A stretch of DNA of 64,000 nt from Lysobacter defluvii IMMIB APB-9 = DSM 18482 (GTDB lineage Bacteria; Pseudomonadota; Gammaproteobacteria; Xanthomonadales; Xanthomonadaceae). The notes under the pieces were generated by a model. It saw nothing but the letters and a program-made list of their open reading frames with translations, had not been told where the DNA came from and did no database searches. This document shows positions 24,208-34,427 of this stretch, in pieces; positions within the stretch are counted from its first letter, which is position 1, and each line of letters opens with the position of its first letter. The stretch lies in the NCBI RefSeq assembly GCF_000423325.1, contig NZ_AUHT01000008.1, forward strand, positions 124,001 through 188,000, in the 5' to 3' direction. Position numbers and translations under genes: made by a program.

Positions 24208-25443
24208 TCAGGCGCGGGCGAAGATCACCGTCGCGTTGGTCCCGCCGAAGCCGAAGCTGTTGGACATCACCGCGCCCAGCTCCGCGTCCCGGCTCTCGCG
24301 CAGGATCGGGAAGCCCTCCGCCTTCGGGTCCAGCTGCTCGATGTTGGCCGAGCCGGCGACGAACCCGTCTCGCATCATCAGCAGGCAGTAGATCGCCTCG
24401 TGCACGCTGGCCGCGCCGAGCGAGTGGCCGGACAGCGCCTTGGTCGAGGACAGTGGCGGCACGTCGTCGCCGAACACCTCGCGGATCGCCTGCAGCTCCA
24501 CCACGTCGCCGACCGGGGTCGAGGTGCCGTGGGTGTTGAGGTAGTCGATCCGGTCGCGTCCACGCGTCCGTGCGCCTTCCAGCGCCATGCGCATGCAGCG
24601 CACCGCGCCCTCGCCGGACGGCGCCACCATGTCGACGCCGTCGCTGGTCACGCCGTAGCCGACCAGCTCGGCGATGATGTTCGCTCCGCGGGCCTTCGCG
24701 TGCTCGTACTCCTCCAGCACCAGCATGCCGCCGCCGCCGGCGATGACGAAACCGTCGCGGTCGGCGTCGTAGGGCCGCGACGCGGTCGCCGGGGTGTCGT
24801 TGTGCTTCGTCGACAGCGCGCCCATCGCGTCGAACTGCGAGGTCATGCCCCAGTGCAGTTCCTCGCCTCCGCCGGCCAGCATCACGTCCTGCGCGCCATG
24901 GCGGATCAGGTCCGCGGCCGCGCCGATGCAGTGCGCCGAGGTGGCGCAGGCGGCGGAGATCGAATAGCTCAGCCCGCGGATGCCGAAGGCGGTCGACAGT
25001 GCCGCCGACACCGTCGAGCCCATGGTGCGCGGGACCATGTACGGCCCGACCTTGCGCACGCCCTTGTTGCGCAGCAGGTCGCCGGTCTCGATCTGCCACT
25101 GCGGCGAGCCGCCGCCGGAGCCCGCGATCAGGCCGGTGCGTTCGCCGTGCACCAGCGCCTCGTCCAGGCCGGCGTCGGCGATCGCCTCGCGCATGGCCAC
25201 GTACGCGTAGCCGGCGGCGTCGCCCATGAAGCGCTTGAGCTTGCGGTCGATCTCCGCGGCCAGGTCGATGTCGGGCACGCCCGCCACGTGGCTGCGCAGC
25301 CCCAGCTCGGCGTACTCCGGGACGTGGCGGATCCCCGGGCGCAGGGCGCGCAGGGAATCGGCGACGGCGGCGGCGTCATTGCCAAGGCAGGAGACGATAC
25401 CAAGCCCGGTCACGACGACGCGGCGGTCTGCAGCAGCGGACAT
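24208..25443 (-). CDS. fabB: Beta-ketoacyl-ACP synthase I
   Basis: This 411-residue condensing enzyme has nucleophile Cys166 ([11 protein letters not shown]) and the two catalytic histidines in [11 protein letters not shown] and [11 protein letters not shown]. It elongates unsaturated acyl-ACPs. I chose the ATG at 25443 because fabA ends two bases away, giving the usual fabA-fabB operon. The longer frame upstream overlaps fabA. Confidence 0.95.
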   Translation of the reverse strand: MSAAADRRVVVTGLGIVSCLGNDAAAVADSLRALRPGIRHVPEYAELGLRSHVAGVPDIDLAAEIDRKLKRFMGDAAGYAYVAMREAIADAGLDEALVHGERTGLIAGSGGGSPQWQIETGDLLRNKGVRKVGPYMVPRTMGSTVSAALSTAFGIRGLSYSISAACATSAHCIGAAADLIRHGAQDVMLAGGGEELHWGMTSQFDAMGALSTKHNDTPATASRPYDADRDGFVIAGGGGMLVLEEYEHAKARGANIIAELVGYGVTSDGVDMVAPSGEGAVRCMRMALEGARTRGRDRIDYLNTHGTSTPVGDVVELQAIREVFGDDVPPLSSTKALSGHSLGAASVHEAIYCLLMMRDGFVAGSANIEQLDPKAEGFPILRESRDAELGAVMSNSFGFGGTNATVIFARA

Positions 25444-25444
25444 C

Positions 25445-25960
25445 TCAGAACCCCTCGGTACTGGTGAACAGCCCGACCCGCAGGTCGGAGGCGGTGTAGA
25501 TCTCGCGCCCATCCACCAGCGTGCGCCCGTCCCCGATGACCAGGGCCAGCTTGCCGCGCATCACCCGGCGGATGTCGATCTCGTAAGCCACCAGTTTCGC
25601 GTCCGGGAGTATCTGTCCCGTGAACTTGACCTGCCCCACGCCCAGGGCACGGCCGCGCCCGGGCTCGCCCAGCCAGGGCAGATAGAAGCCGCACAGCTGC
25701 CACATCGCGTCCACGCCCAGGCAGCCCGGCATGACCGGGTCGCCGATGAAGTGGCAGTCGAAGAACCACAGGTCCGGGCGGATGTCGAGCTCGGCGCGGA
25801 TCACGCCCTTGCCGTACTTGCCGCCTTCGGTGGAGATCTCGGTGATGCGGTCGAACATCAGCATCGGGGGCGCCGGCAGGCGTGCGTTGCCAGGGCCGAA
25901 CATCTCGCCGCGGGCGCAGGCCAGCAGCTGGTCGCGATCAAACGAGGAAGGTCGTTCCAT
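25445..25960 (-). CDS. fabA: Bifunctional 3-hydroxydecanoyl-ACP dehydratase/isomerase
   Basis: This 171-residue hot-dog protein has the catalytic pair His70 ([14 protein letters not shown]) and Asp84, at the same positions as in E. coli FabA. It introduces the cis double bond of unsaturated fatty acids under all oxygen conditions. It is the first gene of a fabA-fabB operon and is divergent from nirK. Confidence 0.96.
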   Translation of the reverse strand: MERPSSFDRDQLLACARGEMFGPGNARLPAPPMLMFDRITEISTEGGKYGKGVIRAELDIRPDLWFFDCHFIGDPVMPGCLGVDAMWQLCGFYLPWLGEPGRGRALGVGQVKFTGQILPDAKLVAYEIDIRRVMRGKLALVIGDGRTLVDGREIYTASDLRVGLFTSTEGF

Positions 25961-26141
25961 TGGGCTCGGAAAGGCGCGTAGGGCCCGCCATTGTGCCGCG
26001 TCTGGAAATCCCGCGGCGGTGACCGGCGCAACCCGCCATGTTCCGCACTCGTCGCCGCATCTTCACATGAACAAAGCGCAAACGCCTGCAGGGTGGACCC
26101 CCCGGCCGGATGCCGGCCGCCCACGCGGAGCACCGTTGACC

Positions 26142-27680
26142 ATGACAGGACGAACCCTGGCCACCCTGCTCGCAGCCACCATGCTGGTGCTGGCTGGCTG
26201 CAACGTCACCGAACAGGAGGCCGGGGACCGCGCCGGCGCCGCCGGCACCGACAGCGAAACAGGGACTAACGGCGGGACCGGTGGCTCGCGTGCAGGCGAC
26301 TTCGGACCTCCACAGGGCGAGCCGATCCATGCGGTCACCACCGCGCCGCCGCTGGTGCCGCCGCCGACAGGTCGCGACTACCCGGCCAAGGTCATCGTCG
26401 AGATGGACGTGGTCGAAAAGGTGATGCCGATCTCCGAGGGCGTGGACTACACCTTCTGGACCTTCGACGGCACCGTGCCGGGCAGCTTCATCCGGGTGCG
26501 CCAGGGCGACACGGTGGAGTTCCACCTGCGCAACATGCCCGACAGCAAGATGCCCCACAACATCGACCTGCACGGGGTGACTGGTCCCGGTGGCGGCGCC
26601 TCCTCGAGTTTCACCGCGCCGGGGCACCGCACCCAGTTCACCTTCAAGGCGCTCAACGCCGGGCTGTACATCTATCACTGCGCCACCGCCCCGGTCGGCA
26701 TGCACGTGGCCAACGGCATGTACGGGCTGATCCTGGTCGAGCCGCCGGAGGGCCTGCCCGAGGTCGATCGCGAGTACCACGTGGTCCAGGGCGACTTCTA
26801 CACGACCGGCCGGTACCGGGAGAAAGGCCTGCAGAACTTCGACTTCGAGAAGGCCATCGACGAAAACGCAACGTACGTGCTGTTCAACGGCATGGAGGGT
26901 GCGCTGACGGGCGACAACGCGCTGACGGGCAACGTGGGTGAGACCGTCCGCCTGTATGTCGGCAACGGTGGACCCAACCTCGTCTCCAGCTTCCACGTCA
27001 TCGGCGAGATCTTCGACAAGGTCTGGTACGAGGGCGGCACGAACTTCCAGGAGAACGTTCAGACCACGCTGATCCCCGCCGGCGGCGCGGCGATGATGGA
27101 GTTCCACCTGGAGGTTCCGGGCAGCTACGTGCTGGTCGACCACAGCCTCACGCGCGCCTTCAATAAGGGTGCACTGGGCATCCTGCAGGTGTCGGGCGAG
27201 GAGAACCCGGAGATCTATTCGGGCCTGGAGGTCGACGAGGTCTACCTCGGTGACCGCGCGCAGGCCAACATGGATGCGGTGGCGCAGGCCGCGTCCTCGG
27301 CATCGGCCGGCGACCTGACCCTCGAACAGCAGGTGGCCGCGGGCGAGGCGCTGTTCCTCGGCACCTGCTCGACCTGCCACCAGGCCAGCGGCGAAGGCCT
27401 CGCCGGGGTGTTCCCGCCGCTGGCGGGCTCGGACTACATTGCCGAGCATCCGGAGCAGCTTCCGCAGATCATTCTGCACGGCATGCAGGGTCCTGTGACC
27501 GTAAACGGCGTGGAATACAACTCGATCATGCCGCCGATGCCGCAGCTCACCGACGACGAGGTCGCCAACATCGCCACCTATGTGCTCAACACATGGGGCA
27601 ATCCGGGAGGTCGCGTGAGCAAGGAGCAGGCGGCCGAAGCGCGCGCCACCAACCCGGCGTTCGCCTCGGAGGGCCACTGA
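26142..27680 (+). CDS. nirK: Copper nitrite reductase with fused C-terminal cytochrome c domain
   Basis: This 512-residue enzyme reduces nitrite to NO. Residues 1-20 form a lipoprotein signal ending in LAGC, so it is probably membrane-anchored in the periplasm. The type 1 and type 2 copper ligands appear in MPHNIDLHG (two His and the catalytic Asp), [18 protein letters not shown] (His, Cys, His, Met) and LVDHSL (His), with the active-site His in SSFHVIGE. A c-type heme domain (CSTCH, distal Met in IMPPMP) covers about residues 400-495. Three-domain NirK proteins of this kind are known. nirV and a SCO gene follow directly. I see no convincing FNR box before it. Confidence 0.95.
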   Translation: MTGRTLATLLAATMLVLAGCNVTEQEAGDRAGAAGTDSETGTNGGTGGSRAGDFGPPQGEPIHAVTTAPPLVPPPTGRDYPAKVIVEMDVVEKVMPISEGVDYTFWTFDGTVPGSFIRVRQGDTVEFHLRNMPDSKMPHNIDLHGVTGPGGGASSSFTAPGHRTQFTFKALNAGLYIYHCATAPVGMHVANGMYGLILVEPPEGLPEVDREYHVVQGDFYTTGRYREKGLQNFDFEKAIDENATYVLFNGMEGALTGDNALTGNVGETVRLYVGNGGPNLVSSFHVIGEIFDKVWYEGGTNFQENVQTTLIPAGGAAMMEFHLEVPGSYVLVDHSLTRAFNKGALGILQVSGEENPEIYSGLEVDEVYLGDRAQANMDAVAQAASSASAGDLTLEQQVAAGEALFLGTCSTCHQASGEGLAGVFPPLAGSDYIAEHPEQLPQIILHGMQGPVTVNGVEYNSIMPPMPQLTDDEVANIATYVLNTWGNPGGRVSKEQAAEARATNPAFASEGH

Positions 27681-27681
27681 C

Positions 27682-28452
27682 GTGCGACGCGCCGTCGTGC
27701 TGGCGGGGTTGCTGTGGATCGCCGCCCCCCCGGGGGCGACGGCGGAGTTCGTCGAGATCCCGGCAGGCAGCCTGAGGAGCGTGCTCGCCTACGAGGACGT
27801 GCCCGGCGAAGTGCGGCTCGAGGCGTTCGCGCTGATGGAGCGTCCGGTCACCAACGCCGAGTTCGCCGCCTTCGTCCGGGACAACCCCCAGTGGCGGCGC
27901 GACCGGGTTCCTACGGCGATGGCCGAAGGCCGCTATCTCTCCCACTGGGACGGCGCCCTGGAGCCGGGAGCGGGCGACGCGCCGCTGCGGCCCGTCGTCC
28001 AGGTCAGCTGGTTCGCCGCCGATGCCTATTGCAGGGCGCAGGAGGCGCGGCTGCCTACCTGGAACGAATGGGAGTACGTCGCAGCCGCCGACGAGACACG
28101 CCGCGATGCACGCCACGACCCGCTCTGGCGCGAGCGCATCCTGGCGTGGTACTCGCGGCCTTCCAACCGCCCTCTGGTGCGCGCCGGGCTGCAGGGCGCC
28201 AACGCGTATGGGGTCCGGGACATCCACGGCCTGGTCTGGGAGTGGACCGACGACTTCTCGGCCCTGCTGATGGACGCCGATGACCGGCTGCAGGGAGACC
28301 CGGACGCGACGCGCTTCTGCGGGGCCGGCGCGCTGTCGATGCGCGACCGGGAGAACTACGCCACGCTCATGCGGGTGGCGATGCTGTCCTCGCTGCAGGC
28401 CTCCCACACCACCGGCAACCTCGGATTCCGCTGCGCAAGGAGCCTGCCATGA
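27682..28452 (+). CDS. nirV: NirV, formylglycine-generating-enzyme-fold protein linked to NirK
   Basis: This 256-residue protein starts at a GTG one base after nirK. It has a signal peptide (about residues 1-21) and a sulfatase-modifying-factor fold (LMERPVTNAEFAAFV, RLPTWNEWEYVAAAD, DIHGLVWEWTDDF, GNLGFRCAR). NirV proteins accompany nirK in many denitrifiers, but their job is not settled. The stretch that holds the catalytic Cys pair in true formylglycine-generating enzymes has no Cys here (ALSMRDRENYATLMRV), so oxidase activity of that type is unlikely. It overlaps the SCO gene by four bases. Confidence 0.85.
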   Translation: MRRAVVLAGLLWIAAPPGATAEFVEIPAGSLRSVLAYEDVPGEVRLEAFALMERPVTNAEFAAFVRDNPQWRRDRVPTAMAEGRYLSHWDGALEPGAGDAPLRPVVQVSWFAADAYCRAQEARLPTWNEWEYVAAADETRRDARHDPLWRERILAWYSRPSNRPLVRAGLQGANAYGVRDIHGLVWEWTDDFSALLMDADDRLQGDPDATRFCGAGALSMRDRENYATLMRVAMLSSLQASHTTGNLGFRCARSLP

Positions 28453-29015
28453 AGCAACTTCTCGTCCTGCTGCTCGCCGCGATGCTCGCGCTCCCGCTGG
28501 GAGTGGCCGCGGAGGCCCCGCTGCCGCGCGACTCCCTCTACCAGGTGCCGCTGGACCTGGTCGACCAGGACGGACGCGCGCTGGATTGGCGGCAGCTGCG
28601 TGGCAAGCCGCGCGTCGTGGGCATGTTCTACGCCTCGTGCCACTTCATCTGCCCACTGATCATCGACAGCGGGAAGGTGGTCGAGCGCCATCTCGGCGAG
28701 CACGCCGACCAGCTGGGAATCGTGCTGATCAGCATCGACCCGGAGCGGGACGATCCCGCCGCGTTGCGCCAGCTGGTCCAGCAGCGGAAGCTGGACACGA
28801 CCCGCTGGAGCCTGGCCGCGCCTCCGGCCGACCAGGTCCGCACGGCCGCGGGGGTGCTGGGAGTGCGCTATCGTCGACTCGCCGACGGCGAGTTCAACCA
28901 CACCAGCCCGCTGGTGCTGCTCGACGCGCAGGGTCGCGAGCTGGCCCGGACCGAGAAGATCGGCAGTCGGGTGGACCCCGCGTTCCTCGACGCGGTGCGG
29001 GCTGCGGTGGACTGA
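28449..29015 (+). CDS. SCO1/SenC-type copper chaperone
   Basis: This 188-residue protein has a signal peptide (residues 1-21) and a thioredoxin fold with the copper motif Cys64-x3-Cys68 (ASCHFICP) and the third ligand His151 (EFNHTSP). SCO proteins deliver copper to oxidase CuA sites or act as thiol reductants. Here it overlaps nirV by four bases and precedes the CuB-containing cbb3 operon, so it may supply copper to NirK, the oxidase, or both. It ends the nirK operon. Confidence 0.9.
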   Translation: MKQLLVLLLAAMLALPLGVAAEAPLPRDSLYQVPLDLVDQDGRALDWRQLRGKPRVVGMFYASCHFICPLIIDSGKVVERHLGEHADQLGIVLISIDPERDDPAALRQLVQQRKLDTTRWSLAAPPADQVRTAAGVLGVRYRRLADGEFNHTSPLVLLDAQGRELARTEKIGSRVDPAFLDAVRAAVD

Positions 29016-29212
29016 AACGGCACACTGTCCGTTGGCTGAATAGAGGCGGGGGACCCGGCCGTCGAAACGCTCCGTGTCACGCCCGTCCGGGGGCGTGTGG
29101 TTTATCCTGTACGGCGCACTGAGGCGCGCCGGCGCCACGCCGGCAGATCCGCCCCTGAAAGGGGGCGTCCCCCCACGCAGCCCCACCGGGAACCGCTCCT
29201 GGCGGGAGCGAT

Positions 29213-29226
29213 TTGATCCCGGTCAA
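29213..29226 (+). promoter_or_regulatory. FNR/Dnr-type box upstream of ccoN
   Basis: TTGATCCCGGTCAA matches the FNR consensus in both half-sites except one A-to-G change. It is centred 62 bases before the ccoN ATG. The rest of the 29016-29281 gap holds no gene that I can support. Confidence 0.85.
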
Positions 29227-29281
29227 GCCGGCCAACGAAGCCGGCCCCCACAATATCCGCAACTATCCTGAAGGTCTGCCC

Positions 29282-30778
29282 ATGACTGTCCAAGACGCCG
29301 CAGTGGCGGCTGGCCCCGTGTCCGCCGGACGGGGCGCGGAGGCCGCGGCCACCGGCCACTACAACGACAAGATCGTCCACTGGTTCACCGTCGCGACGGT
29401 CTTCTGGGGCATCGTCGGCATGGCCGTGGGCGTGCTGATCGCCGCCCAGCTGTACTGGCCGGCGCTCAACTTCGACACGCCGTGGCTGAGCTACGGCCGG
29501 CTGCGCCCGCTGCACACCAACGGCGTCATCTTCGCCTTCGGCGCGACCTCGCTGATCGCCACCAGCCTGTACGTGGTGCAGCGCACTTGCCACACCCGGC
29601 TGATCTCCGACAAGCTGGCGTACTTCGTGTTCTGGGGCTGGAACCTGGCCATGGTCGGCACGGTCATCACCCTGCCGCTGGGCATCACCCAGGGCAAGGA
29701 ATACGCCGAGCTGGAGTGGCCGCTCGACCTGCTGATCCTGGTCACCTGGGTCGCCTATGGCTGGCTGTTCTTCGGCACCGTGGCCCGGCGCAAGGTCGAG
29801 CACATCTACGTCGCCAACTGGTTCTATGCGGCCTTCATCATCGGCGTGGGCCTGCTGCACATCGTCAACAACCTGGCCATCCCGGCCGGGCTGTGGAAGT
29901 CCTACCCGATCTACAGCGGCGCCGTCGATGCGATGGCGCAGTGGTGGTACGGCCACAACGCGGTCGCGTTCCTGCTGACCGTCGGCTTCCTGGCGATGAT
30001 GTACTACTACGTGCCCAAGCAGGCGCAGCGCCCGATCTACTCCTACCGGCTGTCGATCGTGCACTTCTGGGCGCTGATCTCGCTGTACATGTGGGCCGGC
30101 CCGCACCACCTGCACTACACCGCGCTGCCGGACTGGGCGCAGTCGGTGGGCATGGTGTTCTCGGTCGTCCTGCTGGCCCCGTCCTGGGGTGGCGCGATGA
30201 ACGGCATCCTGACCCTGTCGGGGGTGTGGCACAAGCTGCGCACCGATCCGATCCTGAAGTTCCTGATCGTGGCCATCAGCTTCTACATGATCGCCACCTT
30301 CGAGGGCCCGCTGCTGTCGATCAAGACGGTCAACTCGCTGTCGCACTACACCGACTGGACCGTGGGCCACGTGCACGCCGGCACCCTGGGCTGGGTGGCG
30401 ATGATCGTGGTCGGCTCGATCTACTCGATGTACCCGCGCCTGATCGGCGCGGCGGGGATGTACTCCACCCGCCTGGTCGACGTGCACTTCTGGATGCACA
30501 CCCTGGGCGTGGTGTTCTACATCGTGTCGATGTGGATTGCCGGCATCTCGCAGGGCCTGATGTGGCGCGCCACCAACCCCGACGGGACCCTGACCTACAG
30601 CTTCGTCGAGTCGCTGGTGGTCACCTACCCGTACTACCTGGGCCGCCTGTTCGGCGGGATCCTGATCCTGGCCGGCATGGTGCTGATGGGCTGGCACATC
30701 TGGAAGACGTGGAAGTCGGTCGAGGCGCCGGTCGCCAACCCGGTGATCCCGCCGCACCCCGACACCGCCCGCAGCTGA
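29282..30778 (+). CDS. ccoN: cbb3-type cytochrome c oxidase subunit I
   Basis: This 498-residue protein has about twelve membrane helices and binds the low-spin heme b and the high-spin heme b3-CuB centre of the high-affinity oxidase. It contains [12 protein letters not shown] (heme ligand His), the HHLHYTALP motif and [13 protein letters not shown] chose the ATG at 29282; it gives an N-terminal cytoplasmic extension of about 30 residues before the first helix. It opens the ccoNOQP operon behind an FNR box. Confidence 0.96.
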   Translation: MTVQDAAVAAGPVSAGRGAEAAATGHYNDKIVHWFTVATVFWGIVGMAVGVLIAAQLYWPALNFDTPWLSYGRLRPLHTNGVIFAFGATSLIATSLYVVQRTCHTRLISDKLAYFVFWGWNLAMVGTVITLPLGITQGKEYAELEWPLDLLILVTWVAYGWLFFGTVARRKVEHIYVANWFYAAFIIGVGLLHIVNNLAIPAGLWKSYPIYSGAVDAMAQWWYGHNAVAFLLTVGFLAMMYYYVPKQAQRPIYSYRLSIVHFWALISLYMWAGPHHLHYTALPDWAQSVGMVFSVVLLAPSWGGAMNGILTLSGVWHKLRTDPILKFLIVAISFYMIATFEGPLLSIKTVNSLSHYTDWTVGHVHAGTLGWVAMIVVGSIYSMYPRLIGAAGMYSTRLVDVHFWMHTLGVVFYIVSMWIAGISQGLMWRATNPDGTLTYSFVESLVVTYPYYLGRLFGGILILAGMVLMGWHIWKTWKSVEAPVANPVIPPHPDTARS

Positions 30779-30797
30779 CCGGCCTGAGGAAGTTTCG

Positions 30798-31412
30798 ATG
30801 AGCATTGCACACGGGAAACTCGAGAAGAACATCGGCCTGCTCGCCGTCCTGGTCGCCATCGCGGTGTCCCTGGGCGGCTTGGCCGAGATCGTCCCCCTCA
30901 TGTACCAGGCCGAGGCGATCAAGCCGCTGCCGGGCATGAAGCCCTACCCGGCGCTCGAGCTGGCCGGGCGCGACGTCTACGTCCGCGAGGGTTGCTACAA
31001 CTGCCACTCGCAGATGGTGCGCACCCTGCGCTTCGAGACCGAGCGCTACGGGCACTACTCGCTGGCCGGCGAGTCGGTCTACGACCGTCCGTTCCAGTGG
31101 GGCTCCAAGCGCACCGGGCCGGACCTGGCGCGGGTGGGCGGCCGCTACTCCGACGACTGGCACCGGGTCCACCTGATCGACCCGCGCGCCGTGGTGCCGG
31201 AGTCGAACATGCCGGCCTTCCCCTGGCTGGAGCGCAACCTGGTCGACCCGGAGGCCGTGCAGCTGCGCATGAGCCGGCTGCAGAAGCTGGGTGACCCGTA
31301 CACCGACGAGGAGATCGAGGCCGCGGCGGCCGAGGTCGAGGGCAGGACCGAGCTGGACGCGGTCGTCGCCTACCTCCAGGGGCTGGGCCGCTACGCGCCG
31401 CGCGGGAGCTGA
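30798..31412 (+). CDS. ccoO: cbb3-type cytochrome c oxidase subunit II (mono-heme)
   Basis: This 204-residue protein has one N-terminal membrane helix (about residues 12-33) and a periplasmic c-type heme domain with Cys66, Cys69 and His70 ([12 protein letters not shown]) and the distal Met region SNMPAFPWL. It passes electrons to CcoN. It is 19 bases after ccoN and 3 bases before ccoQ. Confidence 0.96.
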   Translation: MSIAHGKLEKNIGLLAVLVAIAVSLGGLAEIVPLMYQAEAIKPLPGMKPYPALELAGRDVYVREGCYNCHSQMVRTLRFETERYGHYSLAGESVYDRPFQWGSKRTGPDLARVGGRYSDDWHRVHLIDPRAVVPESNMPAFPWLERNLVDPEAVQLRMSRLQKLGDPYTDEEIEAAAAEVEGRTELDAVVAYLQGLGRYAPRGS

Positions 31413-31415
31413 GCC

Positions 31416-31625
31416 ATGTTGTCGGGAATCATCACCCTGTTCCTGCTGCTGCTGTTCATCGCCATTGCGATCTGGGCGTGGCTGCCGCGCAACAAGAAGA
31501 GCTTCGACGCCACGGCCCGGCTGGCGGTCGAGGATGAGCAGGACGCCCGGGACAAGAACGCCGGCAACGGCAACGGCAATGGCCCGGACGCCGGGCGCGG
31601 CACCAAGAAGGGGACGCAAGCATGA
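31416..31625 (+). CDS. ccoQ: cbb3-type oxidase small subunit CcoQ
   Basis: This 69-residue protein has a single membrane helix (residues 2-23) followed by WLPRNKKSFDATARLA, the usual CcoQ signature, and a Gly/Asn-rich tail. CcoQ stabilises the oxidase complex. Its stop overlaps the ccoP start by four bases. Confidence 0.9.
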   Translation: MLSGIITLFLLLLFIAIAIWAWLPRNKKSFDATARLAVEDEQDARDKNAGNGNGNGPDAGRGTKKGTQA

Positions 31626-32563
31626 GCATGGGCTGGAACTGGTACATCATCGCCCTGACCGCGCTGAACCTGCTCGGCGTGGCGTGGCTGCTGTGGTGGA
31701 CGGCCAAGCGTCGCCCCGGTGACCCGCGCCCGGAGGAGACCAGCCACTACTGGGACGAGGACGTCACCGAGTACAACAAGCCGATGCCGCGCTGGTGGAT
31801 CACCGGCTTCTACATCGCGATCGCCTTCGGCATCGGCTACCTGATCTGGTTCGGTGGCATGGGTTCGATCCCCGGCGTCAGCGGCTGGAGCTCGGCGCAG
31901 GAGCACGCGATCCAGAAGGCGGCCGCCGACGCGCGGCTGGAAGAAACCTTCCGCCCCTACCAGGGTCAGCCGCTCCCGGCGCTGGCCGCCGACCCGGTGG
32001 CGATGGAACTGGGCCGCTCGATCTTCGCCAACACCTGCGCGACCTGCCACGGCTCCTCGGCGCAGGGCGCGATCGGGTACCCGAACCTGGCCGACGACAT
32101 CTGGCACTGGGGCGGCGAGCCCGAGCAGGTCCTGCAGACCGTGCTCGACGGGCGCGAAGGCATCATGCCCGAGTGGGGCACCGTGCTCGAAGGCATGGGC
32201 GGCCCGAACGCGGTCGACTACGTGATCGCCTACGTGCGCACCCTCGGCCACTCGCAGGAGGCGGTCGGCAGCGACTTCCTCGCCGCCCAGGGCAAGCGCC
32301 TGTACGAGGGCGTGTGCGTGGCCTGCCATGGCATCGACGGCACCGGCAACCAGGCGCTCGGCGCGCCGGACCTGACCGACGACTACTGGATGTACGGCGA
32401 CAGCAAGGAAAGCCTGTACGAGACCATCGCCAACGGCCGCCACGGCGTCATGCCCGCCCACCGCGAGCTGCTCGGCGAAACCCGTTCGCGCCTGGTCGCC
32501 GCCTGGGTCTGGTCGCTGTCCAACCAGCCCAACGCGGAGGGTGCCGCGGGAGGCACGCGGTGA
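31622..32563 (+). CDS. ccoP: cbb3-type cytochrome c oxidase di-heme subunit III
   Basis: This 313-residue protein has two N-terminal membrane helices (about 6-26 and 58-78) and two cytochrome c domains with heme sites at Cys139-Cys142-His143 (CATCH) and Cys232-Cys235-His236 (CVACH). It takes electrons from the bc1 side and feeds CcoO. It overlaps ccoQ before it and the small membrane-protein gene after it. Confidence 0.96.
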   Translation: MSMGWNWYIIALTALNLLGVAWLLWWTAKRRPGDPRPEETSHYWDEDVTEYNKPMPRWWITGFYIAIAFGIGYLIWFGGMGSIPGVSGWSSAQEHAIQKAAADARLEETFRPYQGQPLPALAADPVAMELGRSIFANTCATCHGSSAQGAIGYPNLADDIWHWGGEPEQVLQTVLDGREGIMPEWGTVLEGMGGPNAVDYVIAYVRTLGHSQEAVGSDFLAAQGKRLYEGVCVACHGIDGTGNQALGAPDLTDDYWMYGDSKESLYETIANGRHGVMPAHRELLGETRSRLVAAWVWSLSNQPNAEGAAGGTR

Positions 32564-32868
32564 CGCGCATCCCGCCCTCCCAGCGGCTCGACTACCCGCC
32601 CCGTCCGCTCGCGCAGCGGATCGGGGCGATCGGCTGGCCAAGCTTCTTCGCCGCGGGCGTGGCGACGATGGTGTTCTTCGCCTTCGTCGACCCGCTGGAA
32701 CTGCGGGACATCACCTTCCCGGGTGTCGAGATCACCCGGTCGATGGGCTACACGATCGCCTTCTTCATGTTCTGGCTGGCGACCGCGTCCTCGAGCCTGT
32801 TCACCTGGTGGCTGCTGCGCCCGGCGAGCCGGTTCAACCGAACGCTGCCCCGTGAGGGCGGCAAGTAA
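32560..32868 (+). CDS. Two-helix membrane protein between ccoP and ccoG, function unknown
   Basis: This open frame of 102 residues has a GTG start inside the ccoP stop (GTGA), so it is translationally coupled. It has two clear membrane helices (about residues 22-42 and 65-87), joined by a loop LELRDITFPGVEITRS, and a basic C-terminus. I do not recognise the family. It stands between the oxidase structural genes and the assembly gene ccoG, so an assembly or stabilising role is the natural guess. Confidence 0.75.
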   Translation: MTRIPPSQRLDYPPRPLAQRIGAIGWPSFFAAGVATMVFFAFVDPLELRDITFPGVEITRSMGYTIAFFMFWLATASSSLFTWWLLRPASRFNRTLPREGGK

Positions 32869-32876
32869 AGGGAACA

Positions 32877-34427
32877 GTGAGCAAGAAGATCGACATCGAC
32901 CTGCTCGACGGCGGCGGAGACTCGCTGTACGTCAAGGAGCGCAAGGTCTATCCCCGTGACGTGCATGGAAAGCTGGACCGCCTGCGCCGCCTCGCCGTGT
33001 GGTGGCTGCTGGGCATGTTCTACGTCTTCCCGTGGCTCAGCTGGGACGGCCGCCAGGCGGTGTTGTTCGACCTGCCCGCACGGCAGTTCCACGTCTTCGG
33101 CCTGACCTTCTGGCCGCAGGACTTCAGCTTCCTCGCGCTGCTGCTGATCATCCTGGCGCTGACGCTGTTCTTCGTCACCGCGCTGGCCGGGCGCCTGTGG
33201 TGCGGCTTCGCCTGCCCGCAGACGGTCTGGACCGAGGTGTTCCTGTGGATGGAGCGCTGGACCGAGGGCGACCGCAGCAAGCGGATGAAGCTCGACGCCG
33301 GCCCGTGGACCCGCGAGAAGGTGCTGCGCAAGGGCGCCAAGCACTTCCTGTGGTTCGTCTTCGCGGTGTGGACCGGCTTCACCTTCGTCGGCTTCTTCAC
33401 CCCGATCCATGACCTGGCCGCCCGGGCCTGGCCGTTCGCCTGGAACGGCTGGGAGACCTTCTGGGTGTTTTTCTACGGCCTGGCCACCTGGGGCAACGCG
33501 GGATTCCTGCGCGAGCAGGTGTGCAAGTACATGTGCCCGTACGCGCGCTTCCAGAGCGCGATGTTCGACCGCAACACGCTGATCATCGCCTACGACCCGA
33601 TGCGCGGCGAACCGCGCGGTCCGCGCAAGCGCGGGCTGGGCAGCGTGGCCCAGCGCGGGCGTGAGCTGCTGGACAAGTTCACGGCCTACGACTACGTGTT
33701 CCGGGCGGCCAAGCATCCCAGCGCGGCGGATTCGCGGGCGCAGGCGCGTGGCGTGATCACCTTCGATGCGGGCGACCAGGAAGCCGCGCCGCTGCCGAAG
33801 TTCAAGCCCGAGGAGCTGGGCGACTGCATCGACTGCACCATGTGCGTGCAGGTCTGCCCGGTCGGCATCGACATCCGCAACGGCCTGCAGTACGAGTGCA
33901 TCGCCTGCGGGCTGTGCGTGGATGCCTGCAACGACGTCATGGACAAGATGGGCTACGAGCGTGGCCTGATCCGCTACACCTCGCAGAACGCCATCGACGG
34001 CGAGCCGACCCGGGTCCTGCGCCCGCGGATCCTGGTGTACGGGGCGTTCCTTCTGGCGCTGGTGGTCGCCTTTGCCTGGGGCATTGGCGCCCGCAGCACC
34101 CTGATCGCCGATGTGCTGCGCGACCGCAACGCCCTGTACCGGGTGGTCGGGGACGACGTGGACAACGTCTATACCCTCAAGCTCGTAAACAAGACCGATT
34201 CCGCCCAGCAGTACGTGGTGACGCTGGAGTCGGCCAACCCCGCGATCTCGCTGCGCGGCGGCGGGCGCGTGCAGGTCGATGCCGGGCCCGCGCAGGTGCT
34301 CTCGGTGCCGGTGGAACTGACCGCGCCGGCCGACACCCGCGGCCGCCATGACGTGACCTTCGTGATCGAGAGCGCCGACGGCAGCGCCCGCGAGACCGTC
34401 GACAGCAGCTTCTTCGGACCGATGTGA
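32877..34427 (+). CDS. ccoG: CcoG, cbb3 oxidase maturation protein (FixG family)
   Basis: This 516-residue protein has about five membrane helices, a CxxxC-like motif in CGFACPQTVW, and two 4Fe-4S sites in CIDCTMCVQVCPVG and CIACGLCVDACN. An Ig-like C-terminal domain (about 400-516) follows. CcoG proteins reduce Cu(II) so that copper can be built into CcoN. It starts at a GTG 8 bases after the small membrane-protein gene. Confidence 0.94.
   Translation: MSKKIDIDLLDGGGDSLYVKERKVYPRDVHGKLDRLRRLAVWWLLGMFYVFPWLSWDGRQAVLFDLPARQFHVFGLTFWPQDFSFLALLLIILALTLFFVTALAGRLWCGFACPQTVWTEVFLWMERWTEGDRSKRMKLDAGPWTREKVLRKGAKHFLWFVFAVWTGFTFVGFFTPIHDLAARAWPFAWNGWETFWVFFYGLATWGNAGFLREQVCKYMCPYARFQSAMFDRNTLIIAYDPMRGEPRGPRKRGLGSVAQRGRELLDKFTAYDYVFRAAKHPSAADSRAQARGVITFDAGDQEAAPLPKFKPEELGDCIDCTMCVQVCPVGIDIRNGLQYECIACGLCVDACNDVMDKMGYERGLIRYTSQNAIDGEPTRVLRPRILVYGAFLLALVVAFAWGIGARSTLIADVLRDRNALYRVVGDDVDNVYTLKLVNKTDSAQQYVVTLESANPAISLRGGGRVQVDAGPAQVLSVPVELTAPADTRGRHDVTFVIESADGSARETVDSSFFGPM

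Noticed and set aside
26000-26141. Possible FNR box before nirK (GTGACCGGCGCAAC near 26019, and TTGACCATGACAGG at the start codon)
   Set aside because: In each, one half-site does not fit RTCAR, unlike the nine good boxes, and the second overlaps the ATG.
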